Positions 1-8,900 of a stretch of DNA of 9,360 bases are shown piece by piece. Each line of letters begins with the position of its first letter. Positions within the stretch are counted from its first letter, which is position 1. A program made the translations under genes and the position numbers. The stretch spans positions 558-9,917 of the forward strand of contig DGQJ01000152.1 of assembly GCA_002389705.1 (NCBI GenBank). Reading direction: 5' to 3'. Source of the stretch: Bacteroidales bacterium UBA4417 (GTDB lineage: Bacteria > Bacteroidota > Bacteroidia > Bacteroidales > UBA4417). A model generated the notes under the pieces. The model was not told where the DNA came from, made no database searches, and was given only the letters and a program-made list of their open reading frames with translations.

Positions 1-962
1 CGCAGGCCTTCGACAACAACCACCGGGCGGGCATGTACTTCGAACGATTTTACATCGAACCCTCCGTTGTTTTTGGTGGCTTTAAAAGTAGCATAGCTGG
101 CCATTGCTTTTATATAATCGACTTTCAGCTTCACGGTTTTGTTGCCCAGGGCTGGTATGCTTGCCTCAAGTACGGTTCCCATTTTAATATTGGAAAGCAA
201 GTCCTCACGAATGTTGAACACTACCCAAACATCAGTGAGGTCAACAATATTCATAATCGGGGCACCCGAACCAACCAGTTCGCCCTGTTTGGGGAATATA
301 TCCGAAACTTCGCCGTCGATAGGTGAGAGGAGCATGGTTTCTGACAAGTACGACTGAACTTCCGAAACGGCACCTTTGGCACGGTTTACCATGGCCAGGG
401 CAGCCAGTTTATCTTCATTTTCGGCACCGTTCATAGCCATATCGTACTGCGATTTTGCAGCTTTGGCGGTTGCAACGGATGCCTGGTAATTGGCTTCGGC
501 TTCGTCGCGTTTTTGTGCCGGAACCACACCCTCGCTGTACATGTTCTGAACGCGGTTGTATGTTTTTTCGGCCAGTTTTACACCAACTTCTGCTTTCTGC
601 CACATTTCGTAAGCACCTGCAATTTGCTCGGCACGGGCACCTTTAATGGCTTTCTGATTCTGTGCGCTGGCTGCGTCCTCGGCCGAAGTAGCCTGCAAAA
701 GTTTTGCATTCAGTTCGGGGCTGTTGAGCAAAACCAGGGTGTCGCCTTTTTTAACTGTCATGCCTTCGGTAGCCATAAATTTATCAATACGGCCGGGTAT
801 TTTGCCTGATACACGCACTTCGGTAGCTTCGGCCTGCCCCTGTAACATAATGGGTTCCGGTTTTAAAACGATCCAGCCAATGAAACTTACTACTGCAATT
901 ACTAAAAGAAGGGTTAAAAAAGCGAACAGCATTCCTGAATGTCTTTTGTTCTGTGTTTTCAT
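1..962 (-). CDS. HlyD-family efflux periplasmic adaptor subunit (C-terminus cut by window edge)
   Basis: The frame from ATG at 962 is open for 320 codons and leaves the window before a stop, so only the last residues are missing. This is a membrane-fusion (periplasmic adaptor) protein, expected to link an inner-membrane pump to a TolC-type outer-membrane channel. Seen: a short basic N-terminus, one membrane segment at about residues 11-33, and the first half of a biotinyl-lipoyl-like domain at about 48-82 with a VKKGDTLVLL turn. A long alanine/glutamate/lysine-rich helical hairpin follows at about 84-205. The second lipoyl half is at about 209-241 (LLSPIDGEVSDIFPKQGELV), then a beta-barrel segment. 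The FKATKNNGGFDVKSFEV stretch is typical of the YbhG/YhiI-like adaptors that work with ABC-2 type permeases; this subtype call is from memory. It lies 52 nt downstream of the tolC-like gene and is probably cotranscribed with it. The leader is A/T-rich with no clear Shine-Dalgarno. Confidence 0.93.
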   Translation of the reverse strand, partial: MKTQNKRHSGMLFAFLTLLLVIAVVSFIGWIVLKPEPIMLQGQAEATEVRVSGKIPGRIDKFMATEGMTVKKGDTLVLLNSPELNAKLLQATSAEDAASAQNQKAIKGARAEQIAGAYEMWQKAEVGVKLAEKTYNRVQNMYSEGVVPAQKRDEAEANYQASVATAKAAKSQYDMAMNGAENEDKLAALAMVNRAKGAVSEVQSYLSETMLLSPIDGEVSDIFPKQGELVGSGAPIMNIVDLTDVWVVFNIREDLLSNIKMGTVLEASIPALGNKTVKLKVDYIKAMASYATFKATKNNGGFDVKSFEVHARPVVVVEGL

Positions 963-1014
963 TTTGATATAATTTTTTATTGTGAACTGTTTTTTTAATG
1001 GATTGAATTGTTGA

Positions 1015-2523
1015 TTACCGGATGTTTGATTCGTTGAGGCTTCCGGTGGCTTTATAGCATTCCAGTGCCGACTGCCTCTGAGCAAATACAGCCTGAAGAT
1101 ATTCGAGTTCCGCGTTTTGCATTTCTGTTTCGGTGGCCAGTCGCTCGGTAATGTTAATCATACCTTCATTGTATGATTTCCGGGCCAGGTCGAGGGCCAT
1201 TTTAGCGGCCTGGCGTTGTTTGTCCTTATAGGCAACCTGCGAAATAGCCGACTGGTAACTGGTCATGGCTTTGGTTTGGTTCAGCTCCAGTAATTCTTTG
1301 GCTTCATCGCGGGCGTTTTCGGCTTTTTTTACTTCAAGGGTGGCTTGTTTTACTTTCGAGGATCCCCCTGTCGGATTCAGGATTTCCCATTTAAAGCCGA
1401 CCCCAACCATATACGTTGGTCCCAACCCCAGGTAATTCACTTTCATGTCCATCGGAATCGGGGCATTCATATCGGCATCGGCTTTAAAAATATTGTCGTA
1501 ACGGATGGATGCCAGCGCCTGAACCTTGGGCAGGTAATGCGATTTCTCCGATTTGAGCATAAATTTCTGTGCCTCAACACCAGCCGAAAGTGCGCGAAGT
1601 TCGGCCCTGTTGTTGATGCTGGTAGTAGTATCAGCGTAGAGCAGTAAGTCTAGAGCAGGAGCTGTATTCGAAAAGCTTTCGGCCGGTTTGCCTGTAAGCT
1701 GTGCAAGTTTTTGATGTAACAGGGTTTTCTTGCTTTCGTAATCGGCAATTTTTGCGTCCAGGTTTGCATTTGCTACAGCTATACGCAGGGTATCGAATGA
1801 CGTAGCCAGCCCGTTTTTTAAAGCCAGGGTAGCGTATTTTTTCTCTGCGGCAAGGCGGTTAGCCGATTCGTCGAGTACCTGTTTCGATTGATTTAACAGT
1901 GCCATCTGATCGTAACAGGTAATTACTTCGCTTATTACATCCGACTTGCATTTATCGGTCATGGCTTCCTGGGCTTTTATCTTTTCATTGATAGCCTTGG
2001 CCATATTGGGAACCTGGCCGCCACTGTAAAGTAACATTTTGGCTGTGGCATCAATGCCGAAGTAATTGCCGTACATGTCGCCATCCAGTTCATTTGTAAT
2101 GGAAGGAAGAGTCATTCCCTGTTTGGCCATGAGTTGTTCGAGCTTGGTTATTTCGCCGGCCAACCCTGCCAGGCTTGGGAACATAACCGGAAAGGCCGGG
2201 TTTTGCATAAATTCCTGCAGTTTGCTTATGCCTTCAAATCCTTCGATATCGCCTATATCAGAGTTTACTGATGAATAGGCAAACAGGTATTTGCCGCCAA
2301 TTTCAACTTTAGGGACATAGGCTGAACGTACTGCTTTTTGCTGAACAGTTGATATCTGCTTTTCTATATCTTTCTCAGCTACTTTACGATCCTTGTTTAT
2401 GGAAAGGTTGATAAGTTCCTTTAACTCCGGTGACACCTGTAGTGATTGTGCATTTCCTTCGCTGCATATTATGCCCATTGCGAAGATCAGGATCAGTGTT
2501 AGAATTTTCGTTTTCATCTTCAT
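1015..2523 (-). CDS. TolC family outer-membrane efflux protein
   Basis: 502 residues, full length for the family. The product should be the trimeric outer-membrane channel with a periplasmic alpha-barrel for the pump whose adaptor is encoded just downstream. Seen: a Sec signal peptide (basic MKMKTK, hydrophobic core to about residue 20, probable cleavage after GNA near residue 25). Long heptad-rich helices follow in two repeated halves, as in OEP-domain proteins. A central segment alternates short strands with helices, and the C-terminal part (about 390-490) is again helical, ending in ALECYKATGSLN. The CYKATG/LY-A-GS type ending is common in TolC relatives. Residue Cys20 is preceded by Ile rather than Gly/Ala/Ser, so a lipoprotein is unlikely. 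The ATG at 2523 precedes the signal peptide directly. The 219-nt upstream gap holds an operator-like repeat shared with the tetR promoter. Confidence 0.93.
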   Translation of the reverse strand: MKMKTKILTLILIFAMGIICSEGNAQSLQVSPELKELINLSINKDRKVAEKDIEKQISTVQQKAVRSAYVPKVEIGGKYLFAYSSVNSDIGDIEGFEGISKLQEFMQNPAFPVMFPSLAGLAGEITKLEQLMAKQGMTLPSITNELDGDMYGNYFGIDATAKMLLYSGGQVPNMAKAINEKIKAQEAMTDKCKSDVISEVITCYDQMALLNQSKQVLDESANRLAAEKKYATLALKNGLATSFDTLRIAVANANLDAKIADYESKKTLLHQKLAQLTGKPAESFSNTAPALDLLLYADTTTSINNRAELRALSAGVEAQKFMLKSEKSHYLPKVQALASIRYDNIFKADADMNAPIPMDMKVNYLGLGPTYMVGVGFKWEILNPTGGSSKVKQATLEVKKAENARDEAKELLELNQTKAMTSYQSAISQVAYKDKQRQAAKMALDLARKSYNEGMINITERLATETEMQNAELEYLQAVFAQRQSALECYKATGSLNESNIR

Positions 2524-2682
2524 GGTAATTATTTTCAGTTTTCAATCAGCATGACCAGTGTTGGCTTTCGTTAAAATTGCAGACCGGTTTTTTGCTTCTA
2601 AATTATGGGCAGCGTCTTACTTTTTTTAGTCCTGGCATACCCGGTATTTATATTTTCTTTGACCTTTTTCTTTGTTTTTAAA

Positions 2683-2727
2683 TTTCGACCATTAATTAAT
2701 TCGACTAATAGAGTAGAATGGTCGAAA
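2683..2727. repeat. 11-bp perfect inverted repeat overlapping the tolC-side operator
   Basis: TTTCGACCATT (2683-2693) is the exact reverse complement of AATGGTCGAAA (2717-2727), with a 23-nt AT-rich spacer. The right arm overlaps the shared operator element. It may bind a second regulator dimer, or act as a weak hairpin just after the tetR stop codon. The arms are certain; the role is inferred. Confidence 0.6.
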
Positions 2728-2729
2728 AA
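2701..2729 (-). promoter_or_regulatory. Candidate TetR operator, copy 2 (upstream of tolC)
   Basis: Plus-strand reading: TTCGACT (2700-2706), five bases, AGTAGAA (2712-2718), then GGTCGA (2720-2725) and an A-run. It aligns without gaps with 3405-3433, with four mismatches over 29 bp. It lies between the tetR stop and the tolC start, about 180 nt before the tolC ATG. A second TTCGACC half-site at 2684-2690 adds an outer 11-bp inverted repeat (2683-2693 with 2717-2727). I found no convincing TAnnTTTG box for a separate tolC promoter, so the start site used by tolC is uncertain. Confidence 0.6.
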
Positions 2730-2742
2730 TAGGCAAAAAAAT

Positions 2743-3324
2743 TTAACGTTTCATTACCCCGTGAAATAAAATATGGATCAGGTGATCGAGCCTGCGCTCA
2801 ACATCCTGCTCCTCTACTCCCCAGAACAAAGGGATTTCCATCCCCTTCAAAACAGTAACTATTGCAGTGGCAGCCAGCGCTGTATCTTCAATTTCGAACG
2901 TCCCCTTTTCAACCCCTTCTATCAATATGTTTTCCATCATCTGTATCTCTTCCTCGTCATATTTTTTTCTTACTTTGTCAATAAAATCGAGGTGCGACAG
3001 ATAATCATCTTTTATGGCACTGTAAAAATTGGCAAGTTTTTCCATGGTCCTCATCCGGACAAGCACATGCATTTTGAGCTTTTGAGCCGGACTTTCGGCT
3101 TCGCTGTGTGCTTTCAACAGTTCTTCTTTCATGATTGAGGCTTCTTTTTCGACTACTGCTTTAAAGATTTCCTCCTTGCTCGCAAAGTAGTAGTATATGG
3201 AGCTTTTGCCCTTGCGGCTTGCTATGGCAATTTCATCCATCGTAGTTTTGCGGAACCCGAACCTAGAGAAAATGTGGCGGGCTACATTAACAATCGCATC
3301 TTTTACTTCATCTTTATCAAGCAT
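2743..3324 (-). CDS. TetR/AcrR family transcriptional regulator
   Basis: 193 residues, normal length for the family. It is a one-component DNA-binding regulator with an N-terminal helix-turn-helix and a ligand-binding helical core. The TetR_N signature is clear at about residues 8-55: an IVNVARHIFSRFGFRKTTMD helix pair, then DEIAIASRKGKSSIYYYFASKEEIF, where the recognition helix ends in the characteristic YYYF. The remaining ~135 residues are helical and specific to this protein, so the ligand cannot be read from sequence. It is encoded first, on the same strand as the tolC- and hlyD-like genes, so it probably regulates them and itself, most likely as a repressor. A promoter (-33 TTG, -7 TAATTTTG) and a palindromic operator candidate lie upstream, and a second operator copy lies just after its stop codon. 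Start ATG at 3324 gives the usual short lead before the HTH. Confidence 0.93.
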   Translation of the reverse strand: MLDKDEVKDAIVNVARHIFSRFGFRKTTMDEIAIASRKGKSSIYYYFASKEEIFKAVVEKEASIMKEELLKAHSEAESPAQKLKMHVLVRMRTMEKLANFYSAIKDDYLSHLDFIDKVRKKYDEEEIQMMENILIEGVEKGTFEIEDTALAATAIVTVLKGMEIPLFWGVEEQDVERRLDHLIHILFHGVMKR

Positions 3325-3367
3325 GATCCAACTTAATTTTGAAGCTGCTGAACTTCGTTTGAGGCTG

Positions 3368-3398
3368 CAAAATTAATACGTCAATACGGATTATGCAA
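3368..3398 (-). promoter_or_regulatory. Candidate tetR promoter (Bacteroidota type)
   Basis: Read on the minus strand, TAATTTTG (3375 to 3368) is an exact match to the Bacteroidota -7 consensus TAnnTTTG. A TTG (3398 to 3396) lies 20 nt upstream, the usual distance for the -33 box. The start codon at 3324 leaves a leader of roughly 35-40 nt. The shared palindromic element (3405-3433) lies directly upstream of the -33 box. Confidence 0.6.
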
Positions 3399-3404
3399 GA
3401 AAAA

Positions 3405-3433
3405 TCGACTAAAAAAGTCGAATAGTCGAAAAA
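3405..3433 (-). promoter_or_regulatory. Candidate TetR operator, copy 1 (upstream of tetR)
   Basis: Plus-strand reading: TCGACT (3405-3410), five bases, AGTCGA (3416-3421). This is a perfect 6-N5-6 palindrome. A second AGTCGA half-site at 3424-3429, offset by 8 bp, is followed by an A-run. The same arrangement recurs at 2701-2729 with 25 of 29 identical bases. Size and symmetry fit a dimeric TetR-family operator. Its position just upstream of the tetR -33 box suggests autoregulation. The repeat is seen; assignment to this regulator is inference. Confidence 0.6.
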
Positions 3434-3506
3434 ATATTTTAAAATGCTGTTTTACAGGTTGTTAAAAATGGATAAATATTTTATTTTTTTGTTGGTCGAA
3501 AAAAGT

Positions 3507-4019
3507 TCAGAAATAAAGCATGCTTAATCGTGTAACCAGCACAAAAAACAGGTACGCCGGGATTGTAAAAAGAATGGCATGCCTGATCTGTTCTCGCCTG
3601 CTTTTGTAATGCTCCCTGTTGCGCGAAAGCATTAATATGCTGAGCGGAATAATCAATAAAACGGTCGAAAATATTCCCGGGGTAAACTGCCAGGTGAGCA
3701 AAGCCACCAACAGGTGAGGGACGATGGCGTTCAATAATAAGGCTGCCGCCAACCCGGTGGAAATAAATAAATATCTATTGGGTGTTACCATTGACCGGGC
3801 TGCTATCATGTAAAGTACAATCACAACTGTTGAAATTACTGATACTGCAACCAAAAACTGTTCGCAGTTTAAGATTTGAATATTGATTAATGGATTTACC
3901 GTTGGAAAGTAGCAAATGGTATAGGCTTCCTCTGCGTTGTGGATTAAAAATGCGAGCAATAACACAGTAAACAGCCTGCGGGAGGAGGTTAGAGAAGGTG
4001 GATGAGAAAAAAGGTTCAT
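3507..4019 (-). CDS. HXXEE domain-containing membrane protein
   Basis: 170 residues from the ATG at 4019. The family is defined by an N-terminal HxxEE motif, a later conserved histidine and a YxPG motif. Its biochemical role is not established to my knowledge. Seen in order: HNAEE at residues 27-31, NAIVPH at 97-102, and FTPG at 112-115 as a variant of YxPG. About four or five hydrophobic segments (near 16-26, 54-74, 84-105, 113-129 and 147-168) imply an integral inner-membrane protein. A longer frame reaches a GTG at 4064. I prefer the ATG because a TATATTTG -7 box at 4045-4038 would start transcription downstream of that GTG, and the extra 15 residues look unlike the family. It lies 182 nt upstream of tetR on the same strand, and the gdhA terminator separates it from gdhA, so it is probably its own unit. 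Confidence 0.8.
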   Translation of the reverse strand: MNLFSHPPSLTSSRRLFTVLLLAFLIHNAEEAYTICYFPTVNPLINIQILNCEQFLVAVSVISTVVIVLYMIAARSMVTPNRYLFISTGLAAALLLNAIVPHLLVALLTWQFTPGIFSTVLLIIPLSILMLSRNREHYKSRREQIRHAILFTIPAYLFFVLVTRLSMLYF

Positions 4020-4037
4020 AGGTTCGGGTGCAGAAAA

Positions 4038-4045
4038 CAAATATA
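4038..4045 (-). promoter_or_regulatory. Candidate -7 box for the HXXEE gene
   Basis: Minus-strand TATATTTG matches TAnnTTTG exactly. It lies 18 nt before the ATG at 4019, giving a very short leader. No good TTG is found at the -33 distance, so support is only moderate. Confidence 0.4.
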
Positions 4046-4084
4046 CAAAACCGGGTGTTTTCACCGCTTAAAAAATGATTTTTT

Positions 4085-4126
4085 AAAAAAAAACAAAAGG
4101 CTTCAGTTTTTTGAAGCCTTTTGTTT
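4085..4126 (-). terminator. Intrinsic terminator downstream of gdhA
   Basis: The arms at 4091-4104 and 4113-4126 are perfect 14-bp reverse complements (core GGCTTC/GAAGCC) around an 8-nt loop. Read on the minus strand, the stem is followed at once by a run of T (the A-run at 4085-4090). It begins about 97 nt past the gdhA stop at 4223. The plus-strand side has no T-run after the stem, so it acts mainly on minus-strand transcripts. It should separate gdhA from the HXXEE gene. Confidence 0.85.
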
Positions 4127-4222
4127 GCTGTTTCATAGCCGGCAATTGAGAGGCTGTAAGTAGGCTGCAAACCTAACTTTAGCAGCTGCAATTATCCTTT
4201 CTGGCTTACCGGCCGTGTTAAA

Positions 4223-5728
<1,506 letters not shown>

Positions 5729-5736
5729 TTATAAAA

Positions 5737-5753
5737 TTAGGTAAATCACCTAA
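5737..5753. promoter_or_regulatory. 17-bp palindrome, possible operator upstream of gdhA
   Basis: TTAGGT (5737-5742), five bases, ACCTAA (5748-5753) form a perfect 6-N5-6 inverted repeat in AT-rich DNA. It lies about 90 nt upstream of the candidate gdhA -33 box and immediately past the stop of the small four-cysteine ORF. The geometry suits a dimeric regulator, but I do not recognise the site. The stretch 5573-5736 otherwise shows only AT-rich spacer and the promoter candidate. Confidence 0.35.
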
Positions 5754-5755
5754 AA

Positions 5756-5890
5756 TTAATTACTTAGTGAAGTCTGATCCGGTGTTACCACAATAATTGC
5801 GGCTGCCGGCGGAGTGTTGGTGTACCCGCACTGCTTGCAGGCATATATTTTGCACCCGGCACTGCAGGTTGGCATCAGTTTTTTAATCAT
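5756..5890 (-). CDS. Possible 44-residue four-cysteine small protein
   Basis: The ATG at 5890 opens a 44-codon frame ending with TAA at 5756-5758. The product begins MIKKLMPTC and carries CSAGC (Cys9, Cys13) and CKQC (Cys18, Cys21), then a Pro/Ala/Val-rich tail ending PDQTSLSN. Two closely spaced cysteine pairs could bind a metal such as zinc or form disulfides. I recognise no family. In favour of coding: the stretch is clearly richer in G+C than the flanking spacer, and its codons (GCC, GGG, TGC, CCG) resemble those of neighbouring genes. Against: it is short, lies in a divergent promoter region, and has no evident promoter or Shine-Dalgarno sequence. Confidence 0.35.
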   Translation of the reverse strand: MIKKLMPTCSAGCKIYACKQCGYTNTPPAAAIIVVTPDQTSLSN

Positions 5891-5895
5891 ATTTG
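5888..5895 (+). promoter_or_regulatory. Weak candidate -7 box for the large GAF/receiver/PPDK_N gene
   Basis: CATATTTG differs from TAnnTTTG at one position and lies 31 nt before the ATG at 5927. A TTG at 5869-5871 is only 16 nt upstream, closer than usual, so this is tentative. It overlaps the start codon of the small minus-strand ORF. Confidence 0.25.
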
Positions 5896-5926
5896 TATAT
5901 GGATTTTATGCTTAAACACTGCTGCA

Positions 5927-8900
5927 ATGACCGACGAAAATGACCTGATCAATGACCCCCAGGAAATCCGTAGACTGATTTTTGAACGCACTGAGCGACT
6001 CAAGGAGCTTGCGGCAATAAATCAAACCAACGACATACTGCGTGAAGGAAAGCCTGTTGACGAAACCTTGCAGCAACTTGCCAAGCTTTTGCCGGGTGCA
6101 TGGCAGTATCCGGAGTTTACGGTTTGCCGTATTGTGTACAATGACAAGGAATACCAGTCGCAGGGGTTTGCCGAAACCCGTTGGCAGCAGCGGCAGTCGT
6201 TCGAGTCTATTGATAGCAGTACCGGTTTTATCGACATTTATTATACCCGCGAATTTGTATACCTCGATGAAGGCCCTTTCCTGAAGGAAGAACGCCACCT
6301 GATTGCGAACCTGGCTACGGCTATAACCGGATACCTCAACAGTATAGCTGCCAGGGAGTTACTGAAGAAATCACGTTCGTTCAGTAAAAACAGGGGCGAC
6401 GAATCGCAGCAATGTGAAATACCCGTTAGTGGCAAGCAACTGCTGCAGCGATTTCTGAACAAAAACAACTTCGACCGCGACGTTTATCACGACCTGCAGC
6501 CTTTTAAAGTAAAGGAAATCCTGCTGGTAGCCAATCTCTACGATGCATATACCATTGAGAAGGAAGGGCGTTTTTCGGAATACGTGCTGGGTGAATATCA
6601 CCAGCTCAGCCTTACTTCGGTTCCCCGCATCACCGGTGTGTCGTCGGTTGAGGAGGCATTTATCCAGCTTAATGCAAAGCATTACGACCTGGTAATTATT
6701 ATGGTTGGTGTCGATAAAACCCTGCCGGTGAGCATTTCGGCCGAAATCAGGAAAGAGTTTCCCTATATCCCGGTTTTCGCCCTGCTGAATAACAATTCCG
6801 ATGTTGCTTATTTTACCGGAGTGAGTGAGCGCTACCGTAATATCGACCGGGTTTTTGTGTGGAATGGTGAAAGCAAGGTGTTTTTTGCCATGATCAAATT
6901 GCTGGAAGATAAAATAAACGTTGATAACGACACCCGTGTGGGGCTTGTACGTGTGTTGCTGCTGGTGGAGGACAGCCCCCAGTACTATTCGCGTTACCTG
7001 CCTTTGCTGTATGGAATTGTGATGGATCAGACGCGCAGGATTATTGACGATGTTAGTACCGATGAGCTCTATAAAGTGTTGCGGTTGCGGGCCCGCCCCA
7101 AAATACTGCTGGCTGCCAATTACGAGGAAGCTATGGAAATTATTCATGATTACGATGATTTCATGCTTTGCCTGGTCACTGATGTAAAATTTAACCGCAA
7201 TGGGAAGGAAGATGGTGAAGCCGGTTTTGCACTGGTAAGCCATATCCGCGAGTTTAATGCCGATCTGCCGGTTATCATACAATCATCACAGCCCGAAAAT
7301 GCAGATCGTGCATACGAGTTGAGATCGACCTTCATCAATAAAAATTCTGAAAGCCTGTCGCAGGATTTCAAAAGTTTTATTACCCATTACCTGGGTTTTG
7401 GTAATTTTATTTACCGCGACCAGCAAGGGGAACAGATTGCCGTTGCCAAATCGTTGCGCGAATTCGAAAACCACCTTCGCACCATCCCCGACGAGTCGCT
7501 GATGTACCATGCCCGGAAAGATCATTTCTCGCTGTGGCTGATGGCTCGCGGCGAAATACAGGTTGCCAAAATCATAAATCCTGCCAAGGTCAGCGATTTC
7601 AGCAGCCCCGGCGAATTGAGGGCATACCTTATTGATGTAATCCGGCAGTTCAGAAACGAACAGGATAAAGGAAAGGTAATTCCTTTCGAGGAATCGGCCC
7701 TGCTCGACGAACACAATGTTGTTACGCTGGTTCCCGGATCCCTGGGCGGCAAGGGCAGGGGACTTGCTTTTATCAACACCCTGATTTATAACTACGATTT
7801 CAGTAAACATGTGCCCGATATTAATATCCATTCACCCCGCACCTCAGTAATCGGTACCGACGAATTTGAATACTTTATTGAACGCAACCGCATACACGAA
7901 CGCATTATTAACATTGAGGATTATGAAGAGATCAAGCGTATCTTTACATCGGGAGCCCTTACCGACACGCTGATCCGCAGGTTGCGTGTGTTGCTCAAAC
8001 TTATCAGTAAACCGCTTGCCGTGCGCTCGTCGGGGATGTTCGAGGATTCACTCTCGCAGCCCTTTGCCGGTATTTTCGAAACCTACCTGCTACCCAACAA
8101 CCATCCTGATATCAATGTGCGGCTTACACAACTGATGGATGCTATAAAACTGGTTTTTGCATCGGTATATTCGCCTGAGGCCCGTGGTTACATCGAAGCC
8201 ATAAACTATAAACTCGACGAAGAGAAAATGGCTATTGTGGTACAGGAAGTGGTCGGGCACCAGTACGATGATGTTTTTTACCCCCACATCAGCGGGGTGG
8301 CACAATCGTATAACTATTATCCTTTTGCCCATATGAAACCCGAAGAAGGATTTGCCATCGCAGCGCTCGGACTTGGCAAATATGTGGTCGACGGAGGCTC
8401 AGCCTATCGTTTTTCGCCGGCATATCCCGCAGTTGAAATCCTTACACCCAAAGATTTGTATAAAAATTCTCAGGTGAAATTCCTGGCGGTAGACCTGGCC
8501 AAAAGCGATGTAAACCTGCTGGAAGGCGAAATGGCCAGCTTACGCGAAATGGAAATAGATGAGGCTGAACATCATGGTACCCTGCGCCATCTGGCTTCGG
8601 TGTACGATCGCGACAACCAGCGGCTGGTTCCGGGTACCAATACACCAGGGCCCAGGGTTATTAACTTTAGCAATGTGTTGAAATACGATTATTGCCCTAT
8701 GGCTAAAACCATCGAAGTTGTACTCGATATTGTGAAGGAAGCCATGGGAACACCTGTTGAAATTGAATTTGCCATTGATCTGACCCGCGATGCCGATTAT
8801 AAAACCACCTTTTACCTGTTGCAGATCAAACCGTTAATTGGCGCTGAACTCGATTATCAGGTGAATATGGATGAGATTAAAAGGGATGAAATTGTTATTT

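Noticed and set aside
2461..2475. Possible lipoprotein cysteine (Cys20) in the TolC-like signal peptide
   Set aside because: The residue before the cysteine is Ile, which does not fit a lipobox, and a good signal peptidase I site follows at GNA.
2598..2605. Minus-strand TAATTTAG as a possible tolC -7 box
   Set aside because: One mismatch to TAnnTTTG and no TTG at the -33 distance, so not reported as a promoter.
2637..2647. ATACC-C-GGTAT short palindrome in the tolC leader
   Set aside because: Only 5-bp arms, expected by chance in a spacer of this size, and no second copy.
2773..3138. 121-codon plus-strand frame
   Set aside because: Antisense to the tetR-family gene; composition is typical of a shadow frame.
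3775..4191. 138-codon minus-strand frame overlapping the HXXEE gene and the terminator
   Set aside because: It reads through the strong terminator hairpin and overlaps the HXXEE gene in another frame; no protein features.
5908..5943. 11-codon plus-strand upstream ORF (ATG at 5908) overlapping the start of the large fusion gene
   Set aside because: Very short ATG-initiated frames are common by chance and there is no ribosome-binding signal. Translational coupling is possible but unsupported.
6371..7282. 303-codon open frame on the minus strand
   Set aside because: It is antisense to the receiver region of the plus-strand fusion gene, which has clear domain motifs in frame. The antisense product has no recognisable domain and arises from codon bias.
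7286..7831. 181-codon minus-strand open frame
   Set aside because: Antisense shadow of the linker and PPDK_N start of the same plus-strand gene; no family features.
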